From Clostridiaceae bacterium 14S0207 (GTDB lineage Bacteria; Bacillota; Clostridia; Clostridiales; Clostridiaceae), in assembly GCA_003288255.1 (NCBI GenBank), contig CP026600.1:1178001-1242000 (forward strand): a stretch of DNA of 64,000 nt, in the 5' to 3' direction. Below are positions 26,705 to 35,886 of this stretch, one piece after another. Made by a program: the position numbers and the translations under genes. Position 1 is the stretch's first letter. Each line of letters begins with the position of its first letter. The notes beneath the pieces were generated by a model. It was not told the origin of the DNA and ran no database searches. It was given only the letters and a program-made list of their open reading frames with translations.

Positions 26705-26995
26705 ATGGTTGATTTAAAAGATATGAAAGATCATCTAAAAGTTGACTATGAAGATGATGATAAATTAATACAGGACTTAATAAAAGAAACTGAAATATAT
26801 ATAGATTCTTGTGTTGGAAAAAGATACAAAGGTACAGATAAAGAGAAATTAGCAGATATATTATTAAGAAAAATAGTAAAAGACTTATATGATGATAAAG
26901 GATTATATTTAGATAGTAAAAAGTCAAAAGGATATGATAGAATTTCAAATACTATATTAGATATATTATCAAATGTAGGTGATGAAGATGGCTAA
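26705..26995 (+). CDS. Head-tail connector (gp6-like)
   Basis: 96 aa. The pattern DMKDHLKVDYEDDDKLIQDL followed by IKETEIYIDSCVGKRYK and LLRKIVKDLYDDK is typical of phage gp6/DNA-packaging connector proteins. First gene after the capsid, as in HK97-type head modules. Overlaps the next gene by 8 bases. Confidence 0.85.
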   Translation: MVDLKDMKDHLKVDYEDDDKLIQDLIKETEIYIDSCVGKRYKGTDKEKLADILLRKIVKDLYDDKGLYLDSKKSKGYDRISNTILDILSNVGDEDG

Positions 26996-27329
26996 ATGTA
27001 GATTAACTGAAAGAATAATTATAGAAGAATATATTTCTAATAATCAAAATGAAAATGGCTTTGATATAGAAAAATGGCCAGAGTATTATTCATGCTGGTG
27101 TAATTATAAAACAGTAAATGGCAAAGAATATGAAGCAGCAAAAGCCACACAAGCACAAAATATAGTTACCTTTACAGTTAGATATTGCAATAAAATAAAA
27201 GCATTGTTAGAAAAAGATGCCACTAAAAAATTTAGAATTAAATATAAAGACAAGATTTTTAATATTGAATATGTAAACGACTTTCAAAATAGACACGAAT
27301 GGATAGATATAAAAGCTACAGAGGTATAA
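26988..27329 (+). CDS. Head-tail adaptor (head closure protein)
   Basis: 113 aa from ATG (MAKCRLTERIIIEEY), with AGGTGATGAAG before it; in-frame GTG/ATG codons at 26979 and 26982 are less well placed. The family pattern WPEYYSCWCNYKTVNGKEY, NIVTFTVRYCNKI and NIEYVNDFQNRHEWIDI matches SPP1 gp16-like adaptors. Confidence 0.85.
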   Translation: MAKCRLTERIIIEEYISNNQNENGFDIEKWPEYYSCWCNYKTVNGKEYEAAKATQAQNIVTFTVRYCNKIKALLEKDATKKFRIKYKDKIFNIEYVNDFQNRHEWIDIKATEV

Positions 27330-27331
27330 AT

Positions 27332-27691
27332 ATGGATGGTATAGAAATTGAAGGTATGGAAGAATTTACAGATATGCTAGAAGGCATGACTATAGATGAA
27401 GCAGATGAAAAGAAGGCTATAAGAAATGCCATTAGACCAATTGCGGAAGAAATTGAAAAGAATACACCAATAGGTTCAACTGGTAAACTAAAAAAAATAT
27501 CTAAAACAGTTAAAAAGGAAGGTTTAGCAACTGTTGGTATTGTTAGAACAAAAGCTTTTTATGATATATTTCAGGAGTTTGGCACAAGTGAACAAAAGAA
27601 AAATGTAGGTTATTTTGATAGAAGTGTTAAAAATAAGGAAGATGAAGCATTGAGTATATTAGCAAAAGAATTGTTAGATAAAGCAAAGTAG
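27332..27691 (+). CDS. HK97 gp10-like tail completion protein
   Basis: 119 aa from ATG (MDGIEIEGMEEFTDM), with GAGGTATAAAT upstream. Landmarks NAIRPIAEEIEKNTPIGSTG, VGIVRTKAFYDIFQEFGT and DEALSILAKELLDKAK are those of the HK97-gp10 family, which joins head and tail. Confidence 0.85.
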   Translation: MDGIEIEGMEEFTDMLEGMTIDEADEKKAIRNAIRPIAEEIEKNTPIGSTGKLKKISKTVKKEGLATVGIVRTKAFYDIFQEFGTSEQKKNVGYFDRSVKNKEDEALSILAKELLDKAK

Positions 27692-27701
27692 GTGATTATA
27701 T

Positions 27702-28064
27702 GTGAATATAAAACAATATTTACTTAAAACATTAAAGAATAAAGAAATATTAAATTTATTACCAGACAAAAGAGTTTATTTTCTTCATGCTAATAATCCA
27801 AACAAAAAATTATATTTAGAATATGAAATAGTTAATGAATTTGGTACCCAGTATAGTGAAGGGGAAGAAGAATATACAACGTATTTAGTGCAAGTTGATA
27901 TATTTAGTATAGGAGATTATACAGAGTGTGAGGAAACAGTTAAGAAAGTAATGATACAAAATGGATTTAGTAGAGATACAGCAGTTGATCTTTACGAAAA
28001 GGATACAGGCTTATATCATAAGGCAATGAGATTTAATATAAGTTTACCAACTAGCGAAAGCTAG
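27702..28064 (+). CDS. Tail terminator-like protein (gp11/DUF3168 type)
   Basis: 120 aa from GTG (VNIKQYLLKTLKNKEIL), AGGTGATT upstream. YLEYEIVNEFGTQYSEGEEE followed by YLVQVDIFS and a final YHKAMRFNISLP fits the small tail-terminator family that sits just before the major tail protein. Confidence 0.78.
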   Translation: MNIKQYLLKTLKNKEILNLLPDKRVYFLHANNPNKKLYLEYEIVNEFGTQYSEGEEEYTTYLVQVDIFSIGDYTECEETVKKVMIQNGFSRDTAVDLYEKDTGLYHKAMRFNISLPTSES

Positions 28065-28106
28065 TTATTTTTATGCAAAAATTAAAAAATGAAAGGATTT
28101 GATTAG

Positions 28107-28700
28107 ATGGATAATGAAAAAGTAGTTCCTATAGTGGACCTAAAAAAGTTATATGTAGCGGAAGTAATTCAAGATGATGAAAAAGGTGTTAAGTTTGGAG
28201 AACCAAAATATTATGAAGGAATTAAAGAATTAGCTTTAAAGCCTAAAGTGAATTCTGATGAATATTATGCAGAAGGAATGTTGTGGTTAAGTGAAACAAC
28301 TTTAGCAAACATAGACGTAGAAGTTAATATAACAGATTTAAGGAAAGAAGAAGAAGCATTTTTATTAGGACATAAATTAGCTGTAGAAGGTGGAATTATA
28401 AGAAGTGCTAATGACAAAGCTCCAGAGGTAGCTTTGCTTTATAAAGCTATAAAAGGAAATGGAAAAGCTAGATATGGAATATTGTACAAAGGTACATTTA
28501 CAATAAGTGATGAAGATTACAAAGGCAAAGAAGGTAAAACGAATTTTCAAGCGAAAAAGTTAAAAGCAACTTTTGCACCACTTCACAATAATGAAATGTG
28601 GAATTATAAAGTTGATGAAGAAGATAATATAACAGATGAAAAATTCTTTAAATCTGTTATGATTCCTACGGTTAAACAATCTGTTGAAGAACATCATTAA
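28107..28700 (+). CDS. Major tail tube protein
   Basis: 197 aa. VPIVDLKKLYVAEVIQDDE, WLSETTLANIDVEVNITD, YGILYKGTFTISDEDY and KLKATFAPLHNNEMW match Firmicutes siphovirus major tail proteins. AAAGGATTTGATTAG precedes the ATG. Followed by a terminator, as is common for this highly expressed gene. Confidence 0.88.
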   Translation: MDNEKVVPIVDLKKLYVAEVIQDDEKGVKFGEPKYYEGIKELALKPKVNSDEYYAEGMLWLSETTLANIDVEVNITDLRKEEEAFLLGHKLAVEGGIIRSANDKAPEVALLYKAIKGNGKARYGILYKGTFTISDEDYKGKEGKTNFQAKKLKATFAPLHNNEMWNYKVDEEDNITDEKFFKSVMIPTVKQSVEEHH

Positions 28701-28704
28701 TTTT

Positions 28705-28731
28705 AAAAGGTAGATTAAATTCTACCTTTTT
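28705..28731 (+). terminator. Terminator after the major tail gene
   Basis: AAAAGGTAGA pairs with TCTACCTTTT across a 6-base loop. Confidence 0.82.
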
Positions 28732-28761
28732 CTATTTCAATAAAGGAAAGGATGTATAAAT

Positions 28762-29136
28762 ATGATAGATAAAATAATAAAACAAAAAATAGGCAATAAA
28801 GACTATAATTTTAAAATGACTAATAAAACTATTCGTAAAATTGATGAAGCATATGGAAATTATGGTTCAGTAATTTATGGACTTATGGAAGGAAAACAAT
28901 TTTATACAAATGCTTTAAGATTATTAAGTAAGAGTTGTATAGATAAAGAAAGAAAATGTATAGATAAAGAAAATAATAAATATGAAGAAGTTATAAAGGA
29001 GTGGGATATTGAAGAATTAGAAGAAATAATAACAGGTGAGCAATATCAAGAAATTACAAAAATAGCAATTGAACTATATTTGAATTATATGGGTGTTAAT
29101 GATGATGATAATAAAGAAGAAACTGAAAAAAACTAA
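28762..29136 (+). CDS. Tail assembly chaperone, short form (gpG-like)
   Basis: 124 aa (MIDKIIKQKIGNKDYNFKM). Binds the tape measure protein during tail assembly. It ends GAA AAA AAC TAA, containing the slippery heptamer A AAA AAC (29127-29133), so a fraction of ribosomes should continue in the -1 frame to give a longer gpGT-like product. Gene position between tail tube and tape measure is canonical. Confidence 0.85.
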   Translation: MIDKIIKQKIGNKDYNFKMTNKTIRKIDEAYGNYGSVIYGLMEGKQFYTNALRLLSKSCIDKERKCIDKENNKYEEVIKEWDIEELEEIITGEQYQEITKIAIELYLNYMGVNDDDNKEETEKN

Positions 29137-29378
29137 ATGACCAGCCAAGGACTATTAAGGATTATGAAATAGACTTTGACTGGTTATTTTATATATCTAA
29201 AGTACATTTAAATTATACAAAAGAAGAATTTTGGGATAGTACACATGCAGAAATATATAATATGTGGAAGGCCCATATAAAATTTAATGGCTGGAAAGTA
29301 AAAAGTGATGATGAAAATAACACTTTAAGCGATACGAATTATAAAAAAGTAAACATTGAAGATATATCATTCTTATAG
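29127..29378 (+). CDS. Frameshift extension of the tail chaperone (gpGT-like)
   Basis: After a -1 slip on A AAA AAC the frame continues from 29133 for 81 codons (LNDQPRTIKDYEIDFDWLFY, then SKVHLNYTKEEFWDS and MWKAHIKFNG) to TAG at 29376-29378. The extension has no good start codon of its own, and its sequence resembles the T domain of known gpGT proteins (FWDST). Programmed -1 frameshifting in this gene pair is well established in siphoviruses. Confidence 0.85.
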   Translation, partial: KKLNDQPRTIKDYEIDFDWLFYISKVHLNYTKEEFWDSTHAEIYNMWKAHIKFNGWKVKSDDENNTLSDTNYKKVNIEDISFL

Positions 29379-29394
29379 AAAGGAGGTAAGCTAA

Positions 29395-30414
29395 TTGGCT
29401 AGTAATACAGAGAAACGTATAACAGCAAAAATGGTCTTAGATTCTACTGGCTATAATGATAAATTAAAAGGTCTTAATGCAGAAATGAAAAAACATCAGG
29501 CTGAACTTAAATTAGCTAGTGAAGGTATTAAGAGCTTTGGCAAAAATTCTGAAAAACTTAAATCTGTACAAGAAAGTTTATCTAAACAAGTTGAATTGCA
29601 TAGTAAAAAAGTAGATTTATATAAACAAAGTATAGAAAAATCTAATACTAAAATGCAAGAGAATATTAAAACTAGAGATAAATTAAAAGAAAGTTTATCC
29701 AAAGCACAAAGTGAACTAAAAAAAGTGATAGATACACATGGCAAAGAATTACAAAGCTATATAAAAAATAGAGAAGAATTAAGCAAATTAAATAAAGAAT
29801 ATGAAGTTGCAAAAAAGAAGTATGGTGAAAATAGTGTAGAAGCTAAAAAATTAAAAGAGCAAATAAATAAACTTGAAAATGAACAAAAAAAGCTTGTTGT
29901 AGGTAAAGAAAAAGAAGTAAAAGCATATGAGAAAGCAAAACAAGAAGTTGAAAAAACAACAAAAGAATATGAAAAAAATGAAAAAGCAATAGAAACAAAT
30001 GCTAAACAAATACAAGGATATGAAACTAACTTAGCAAAAGCTAAAACTACAATGACTAAAGCAGAAGCAGAATTAAATAAAATTAATACTGAATTAGATA
30101 AGAGCAATAATAAATGGTTAAAAGCTAGTGAAGAGCTTAAAAAACATTCGGATAGGCTTAAAAATGTTGGTGGAAAAATTGAAGGTATAGGAAGTAAACT
30201 AACAACTCATGTTTCGGCACCATTAGCAGCAGTTGGGATAGCTAGTGCTAAAGTAGGAATGGATTTTGAAGCTGAAATGTCTAAAGTACAAGCTATTAGT
30301 GGAACAACAGGGGAAGATTTTAAAAAGTTAAAAGCTAAAGCAGAAGAAATGGGAAGTAAAACTAAATTTAGTGCTACTGAAAGTGCTGAAGGACTTGAGT
30401 ATATGGCGATGGCT
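29395..30414 (+). CDS. Tape measure protein, exon 1
   Basis: 340 codons from TTG with AAAGGAGGT upstream. Long coiled coil (about 20-235), then the start of the TMP core (GMDFEAEMSKVQAISGTTGE, SAEGLEYMAMA). The frame meets TAA at 30415 directly at an intron boundary. Splicing to 31487 restores EYMAMA-GWKTQD, giving a protein of about 1137 aa that sets tail length. Confidence 0.88.
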
Positions 30415-31486
30415 TAAAACATCGGGTCATCTAAAATTCGGCAAAATCGGTGAACACTAAGTTTACAAATATTTCGCTACTTGATATAACAGTATTAAGA
30501 AATGGCGAGGTGGAAAATATGAAGAAAGAACACGTATTTAAAAATGGAATAGAATATAAAGAATGTTCAACATGTAAAAGAATATTAGAACTTAGTAATT
30601 TTTCAAAAAATAAACCTTCATGGGATGGATTTAAACCTTACTGTAAAGAGTGTGCAAGTAAAAAGGGAAAGATCTACAGGAAGGAAAATCATGAGGATGA
30701 TTTGAGAAGAAAAAAAGAATGGTACTCAGATACTAAGAACATGATAGAGGAAAGAACTAAAAAAGAATTAACACTAGGTTTTAAGATATGTAGCAAATGT
30801 AATAATAAATTGGAAATAAAGAAATTTAGGCAAAGACCTAATGGGGGATTTTTTACAGTATGTAGAGAATGCGAAAATAAATATAATAAAAATTACAGAA
30901 AAGAAAATCCAGATGTTTATAAAGCAAATCATGCTATATCAGAGCAAAGAAGAAGAGAAAGATCCAAAGATGTTGTTTCCAACTTTACTAATATTGATTG
31001 GAAGATATGCAAAAAATTTTTTAACAGTGAATGTGCTTATTGTGGAAGAAAACTTAAAAATCTAACACAAGACCATTTTATTCCTTTATCTAAGGGTGGC
31101 AATTATACAAAAGATAATATAATTCCAGTATGTAGAAATTGTAATTGTCAAAAGCACAATAAAGATTTTTACACTTGGTACAAAGAACAAAAATTCTATT
31201 CCAAGGAAAGAGAAAATAAAATAATAAATTATTTAAGAACCTTTAAATAACGTGCTTTTTTCTTTATGTAAATATGTCAACACCGAGGTAACTTAATAGA
31301 TTGCGAAAGGCTATTAAGCACCGTAGAGCGTAGGAGATGAATAAATATAATTCTCCCAAGAGTGCCGAACACGATTAGTTATAGATTAATCTGAAAACCT
31401 AACGTAATAACGAGGGTGAAAATGTACGCCGACCTTATAGGAAACTATAAGAACTATAGGATAAAAAGCCTTTAGGATAACACATG
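30415..31486 (+). ncRNA. Group I intron in the tape measure gene
   Basis: 1072 bases. The 5' exon end GATGGCT (30408-30414) pairs with GGTCATC (30425-30431), giving P1 with the diagnostic U-G pair at the splice site. The CATC at 30420-30423 can pair with GATG in exon 2 (P10). The intron ends in G (31486). A P9-like hairpin CTTATAG-GAAA-CTATAAG lies at about 31435-31452 and a TTAATAG/CTATTAA stem near 31293-31317. Removal joins the tape measure frame exactly. I could not assign all core helices (P3, P7) by eye. Confidence 0.82.
30519..31250 (+). CDS. HNH homing endonuclease inside the intron
   Basis: 243 aa from ATG (MKKEHVFKNGIEYKE), with GCGAGGTGG upstream; a longer frame from 30450 has no ribosome site. 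Two treble-clef-like zinc units (CSTCKRIL...YCKEC; CSKCNNKL...CREC) are followed by an HNH core: CAYCGRKLKNLTQDHFIPLS, then NIIPVCRNCN with QKHNKDF. It would cut intronless tape measure alleles and so spread the intron. Carried entirely within the intron, downstream of P1. Confidence 0.88.
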   Translation: MKKEHVFKNGIEYKECSTCKRILELSNFSKNKPSWDGFKPYCKECASKKGKIYRKENHEDDLRRKKEWYSDTKNMIEERTKKELTLGFKICSKCNNKLEIKKFRQRPNGGFFTVCRECENKYNKNYRKENPDVYKANHAISEQRRRERSKDVVSNFTNIDWKICKKFFNSECAYCGRKLKNLTQDHFIPLSKGGNYTKDNIIPVCRNCNCQKHNKDFYTWYKEQKFYSKERENKIINYLRTFK

Positions 31487-33880
31487 GGATGGAAAACACA
31501 AGATATGTTAGATGGACTACCTCCTATATTAAATTTAGCTATAGCTTCTGGGGAACAACTTGGAACTACAAGTGATATTGTAACAGATGCCTTAACTGCT
31601 TTTGGTTTAAAAGCTAAAGATGCGGGAGTGTTTTCTGATGTTTTAGCATCAGCAAGTAGTAATGCAAATACTAACGTTGGTATGATGGGAGCAACATTCC
31701 AATATGCAGCACCAGTTGCGGGAGCCTTAGGCTATAGTGTACAAGACACTGCAATTGCTATAGGGTTAATGGCTAATGCTGGTATTAAAGCAGATAAGGC
31801 TGGAACAGCTATTAGAACTGGACTTACTAACTTAGTTAAACCAACAGATTCTATGGCTATTTCTATGGATAAATATGGTATAACTGTTAAAAATACAAAT
31901 GGCAAGATGAAACCATTTCGGCAACTTATAGGAGAACTTAGGGGGAAATTAGGAAAATTAGATAAAGCAACTCAAGCAAATGTAGTGTCAACTATATTTG
32001 GTAAAGAAGCTATGAGTGGTTGGTTAAGTATTATAAATGCAAGCCCACAGGATGTTGATAAACTTACTAAAGCTATAGACACATCTAAAGGTGCTACTGA
32101 TAAAATGGCTAAAACTATGAGTAACAATGCAAAAGGTAGCATTACTGAAATGAAAAGTGCATTAGAAGGTGCAGGTATAAAAATATTTGAAGTAGTAGCA
32201 CCTAGTATTACTAACTTAGCTAAGCAAGTTAGTAATATGGCTGATAAGTTTAGTAAATTAAGTCCAAAAACACAAGAAACAATTGTAAAAATGGCTGCAC
32301 TTGGAATTGCAACTGGACCACTTATTGGTGGAATAGGCAAAACAATTAAAGGCGTTGGAAATTTAGCAGGTGGTTTATCTAAATTAACTGGGTTTTTAGG
32401 GAAAACTAAAACTGCTACAACTGCGGTGAATGGAGCAACAACGATTGCTACAAAAGGAATAAGTGCTATGGGGTTAGTAACAAAAGCTGGTGCATTATTA
32501 TTAAATCCTTGGACAATTGGTATAGCAGCAGTAGGAGTAAGTGCTTATGCATTACATAAACATTTGTCTAAAGAAACGGTACCAAGTGTTGATTTATTTA
32601 ATAATAAAGTAAAAACAACACAAACAACTTTTGATAGATATGGTAACAAAATACAAGTAGCTACTACTAGAACTATAAACTTTGCAAATAGTACGAAGAA
32701 AGCAGTTGGTGGCTTTATATCGTTAAATAATGGAGCAAAAAAACAGTTAACTAATTTATATGTAAACTCTACTACAATAACAGATAAAACAGCTAAAGAA
32801 TTAACTTCTAAATATAAACAAATGGGAGAACAAATAAAAGCTGGAGAAGATAAGAAATATCAAGAAAGATTAGAAAGTTTTAAAAAATTCTTAGATAATA
32901 ATAAAAATATGAGCGATAAAGACAAAAAACAAGCATTAGAAAGCATGGAAAAAGCTCATTTAAATCAGCAAAAACAAACTTATAAATATACGAAACAAAT
33001 ACAAGATATTCTAAATAAAGCTAGTAAGGAAAAACGTGCTTTAACTTTAGATGAACAAAAAAAAATAAATGAAATTCAAGAAAAAATGAAAGTTGAAGGT
33101 ATTAAAAAACTTTCTAAAACAGAAGAAGAAAGCAAAGTTATATTAAGCAGAATTAAGAGTTATGGTAGTAGGATAACGGCTGAACAGGCAAGTGAAGTAA
33201 TAAAAAATGCAGAAAAACAAAGAAAAGAATCTGTAAAAAATGCAGAGCAACAACACAGTAAAACAGTTGCACAAATAAGAAAGATGTGTGATGAAGATAA
33301 GTCTATAACTAAAGATCAAGCTGAAAAGATGATTAAGGAAGCAGATAGACAAAAACAGGAAAGTATAGATAAAGCAAATCAATTAAAAGATGGGGTTGTT
33401 GGGAAAATGCGAGAACAGAATAGTGAAATTTTAAAAGATATTAATACTAGTAATGGGGAAATTAAAACGAATTGGGATAAGTTAAAAAGTTGGTTTACTA
33501 ATAATCCTATAGTTAGATGGATTAAATCCAAAGTTGAAGAACCCGCTACAACTAGGAATGTAGGGCATAACTGGACAGGTAATAAGTTTTGGGAAGGCGG
33601 ACTAACTTATTTACATGATGCACCAGGCAGAAATAGTAATTATGAACTATATGATTTACCACGTGGTACTAGAATGTTTAACCATGATGCAAGCGTTGAT
33701 TTAGTTAAACAAACAGCAGAAAATGTAGCTACTAAAGTTGCAAATTCTATATTAAAAGGATTTAATGGAGGTACTAATGGAATAAATGTTACTCAAAATA
33801 TTTATGCTCCAACGCCTAGTCCAAGCGAAATTGCAAGACAAACTAAAAATAATTTAAGAGAATTATCTCTAAGTTTTTAA
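31487..33880 (+). CDS. Tape measure protein, exon 2
   Basis: 797 codons continuing from exon 1 (GWKTQDMLDGLPPILNLAIA). Conserved TMP core (ALGYSVQDTAIAIGLMANAG; KADKAGTAIRTGLTNL), hydrophobic segments (about 270-350 of the exon), a long coiled coil (about 430-650) and a small C-terminal domain. An ATG at 31484 would permit unspliced translation of this half, but it sits at the intron end and lacks a ribosome site. Confidence 0.9.
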   Translation, partial: GWKTQDMLDGLPPILNLAIASGEQLGTTSDIVTDALTAFGLKAKDAGVFSDVLASASSNANTNVGMMGATFQYAAPVAGALGYSVQDTAIAIGLMANAGIKADKAGTAIRTGLTNLVKPTDSMAISMDKYGITVKNTNGKMKPFRQLIGELRGKLGKLDKATQANVVSTIFGKEAMSGWLSIINASPQDVDKLTKAIDTSKGATDKMAKTMSNNAKGSITEMKSALEGAGIKIFEVVAPSITNLAKQVSNMADKFSKLSPKTQETIVKMAALGIATGPLIGGIGKTIKGVGNLAGGLSKLTGFLGKTKTATTAVNGATTIATKGISAMGLVTKAGALLLNPWTIGIAAVGVSAYALHKHLSKETVPSVDLFNNKVKTTQTTFDRYGNKIQVATTRTINFANSTKKAVGGFISLNNGAKKQLTNLYVNSTTITDKTAKELTSKYKQMGEQIKAGEDKKYQERLESFKKFLDNNKNMSDKDKKQALESMEKAHLNQQKQTYKYTKQIQDILNKASKEKRALTLDEQKKINEIQEKMKVEGIKKLSKTEEESKVILSRIKSYGSRITAEQASEVIKNAEKQRKESVKNAEQQHSKTVAQIRKMCDEDKSITKDQAEKMIKEADRQKQESIDKANQLKDGVVGKMREQNSEILKDINTSNGEIKTNWDKLKSWFTNNPIVRWIKSKVEEPATTRNVGHNWTGNKFWEGGLTYLHDAPGRNSNYELYDLPRGTRMFNHDASVDLVKQTAENVATKVANSILKGFNGGTNGINVTQNIYAPTPSPSEIARQTKNNLRELSLSF

Positions 33881-33899
33881 AAGATTGAGGTGGTGGTAA

Positions 33900-34766
33900 T
33901 TGAATAAAAAAGAAAAGTTTATATTTGAAAATGAGAGAGGGCCACAAATTGAGTTTTCTATTTGGAGTCCTTTTTTCTTGCAGAATATAGATGGAATAAG
34001 TGGATTAAAAAATATAATCTATAGCAATAAAGGTATGGAGCAAGACGGTTCTACTTATACAGGAAGTACATTGGATAATAGAAATGTAGTTATTCAAGGT
34101 GCTATAACAGAGAATAGAGAAATTAATAGGGAAAAGTTATTAAGTATAGTTAATCCTAAATTAAGAGCTAAATTAATATACGATAACGGAAACATAAAGA
34201 AATATATAGAGTGTGTTGTAGAAAATGCACCAACAATAACTAAAGAAAATAAACCTAAGTTTCAAATAAGTTTATTATGTCCTAATCCTTATTGGAAAGA
34301 CTATATTGATTCTAAGGTAAATATAGCACTATGGAAGGGAGATTTTCATTTTCCTTTAGTAATGCCTAAAGCTGGTATTATCATGGGCCACAGAGAGCCT
34401 TCTTTAATTGTTAATATAGAAAATAAAGGACAAGTTAGAACAGGTATTGTAATAGAATTTTATGCACGAGGAACATTAAAAAACCCTTCTTTGTTTAATG
34501 TAAATACTAGAGAATTTATAAAAATAAATAAATCTATGATTGCAGGTGAAAAAATTATTATCAATACCAATTTTGGAAAAAAGAAAATATTAAGTATTAA
34601 TAATGGAATTGAAACAAATATAGTAAATTATTTAGATATTGTAGGTGGTGGAGATACTTTTCTGCAATTAAATGTAGGAGATAATTTATTTAGATACAAT
34701 GCCGATGAAAATTTAAATAATTTAGAAGCTACTATTTACTATAATAATAATTATTTGGGAGTGTAG
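33900..34766 (+). CDS. Distal tail protein (Dit-like)
   Basis: 288 aa from TTG (LNKKEKFIFENERGPQIEFS), with GAGGTGGTGG upstream. GMEQDGSTYTGSTLDNRNVV and LLSIVNPKLRAKLIYDNG are typical of siphovirus tail components (SPP1 gp19.1/Dit). Forms the hub connecting the tail tube to the baseplate. Confidence 0.85.
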   Translation: MNKKEKFIFENERGPQIEFSIWSPFFLQNIDGISGLKNIIYSNKGMEQDGSTYTGSTLDNRNVVIQGAITENREINREKLLSIVNPKLRAKLIYDNGNIKKYIECVVENAPTITKENKPKFQISLLCPNPYWKDYIDSKVNIALWKGDFHFPLVMPKAGIIMGHREPSLIVNIENKGQVRTGIVIEFYARGTLKNPSLFNVNTREFIKINKSMIAGEKIIINTNFGKKKILSINNGIETNIVNYLDIVGGGDTFLQLNVGDNLFRYNADENLNNLEATIYYNNNYLGV

Positions 34767-34770
34767 AAGT

Positions 34771-35882
34771 ATGGAATTATACATACTAAATAGAAATTTA
34801 GAATTAAAAGGTATATTAGATACGTTTAAATCTCTAATATGGATTAAAAAATATAATAAAACAGGACAGTTTGAGTTGCATTGCTCTTTAAATTCTAATA
34901 CTTTAAAACTTTTACAAAGAGAAAATATAATATTTAAAAAAGATGATCTTGAGGCTGCTTATATAGAAACTAGACAATTAAGAATAGATAATAATGGACA
35001 AGAGTATTTACAACTAACAGGTAAATTTCTAACTAATTATTTAGATAGGCGTATTAGTTGGAATAGAATTGATTTTACTGGTACAACTGAAAAATTGATG
35101 CGAAAACTTATTCACGATAATGCTATAAATCCAGATAATGAGAATAGAAAAATACCTAATTTAATTTTAGGAGATTTAAAAAATTTTACAGAGAATATTA
35201 AGTATCAAAACTCTTTTGGAAATATATTAGAACAACTAGAGAATATAAGTAATACAAGTGTATTAGGTTATAGAAATTTATTGGATATAAAAAATAGGAA
35301 AATAATATTTGATGTGTATAAAGGCATTGATAGAACTATAAATACTGGTGCAGAACCTTGTATTTTTAGTAGAGATTTTGAAAATATATTAGAACAAAAT
35401 TACTATGATAGTTTAAATAATTATAGAAATACTTGCTTGATCGCAGGAGGAGGCGAGGGGAAAGATAGGACACTAACATCTATAGAAGAAGGAAAAGGAC
35501 TTAACAGATATGAGTTATATGTAGATGCTAGAGATATACAAGCTACTAAGGAAATAAAAAAAGGTGATACAACAGAAGAAATTCCTATACCAGTAGATGA
35601 GTATCTACATATTTTAAAGCAAAGAGGTAAAGAGAGATTAGAGGAATATAAAGAAATACAAACATTTGATTCTAAGATAAATATTGATGGAAATAATAAG
35701 TATAAAAAGATTTTGACTTAGGAGATATAGTGACAGTAGTAGATAAAAAATGGGAAATACAGTTAAATGCAATGATAACAGAAATAGAGGAAATTTATGA
35801 AGAAAAAGGATTAGAAATCAATATAATATTTGGAAATAATATTCCTAATTTAATAGATAAAATCAAACAGAAAACGAGGTAA
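34771..35882 (+). pseudogene. Tail hub protein (Gp37-like, tail endopeptidase region), frameshifted near its end
   Basis: The first frame (34771-35721, 316 codons) matches siphovirus ReqiPepy6 Gp37-like/Tal N-terminal domains (LYILNRNLELKGILDTFKSL, GQFELHCSLN). It stops shortly after KINIDGNNKYKK. The natural end (DFDLGDIVTVVDKKWEIQLN, then AMITEIEEIYEEKG) continues in another frame to 35882. One extra A in TATAAAAAGATTTT (35701-35714) would restore a protein of about 370 aa. Either a real deletion or a homopolymer sequencing error. Confidence 0.75.
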
Positions 35883-35886
35883 ATAT

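Noticed and set aside
30450-31250. Longer homing endonuclease starting at 30450
   Set aside because: The extra 23 codons have no ribosome site and run close to the P1 region of the intron; ATG 30519 has GCGAGGTGG before it.
31484-33880. A separate second tape measure gene beginning at ATG 31484
   Set aside because: No ribosome site, the ATG lies on the intron boundary, and exon 1 continues into this sequence in frame after intron removal.
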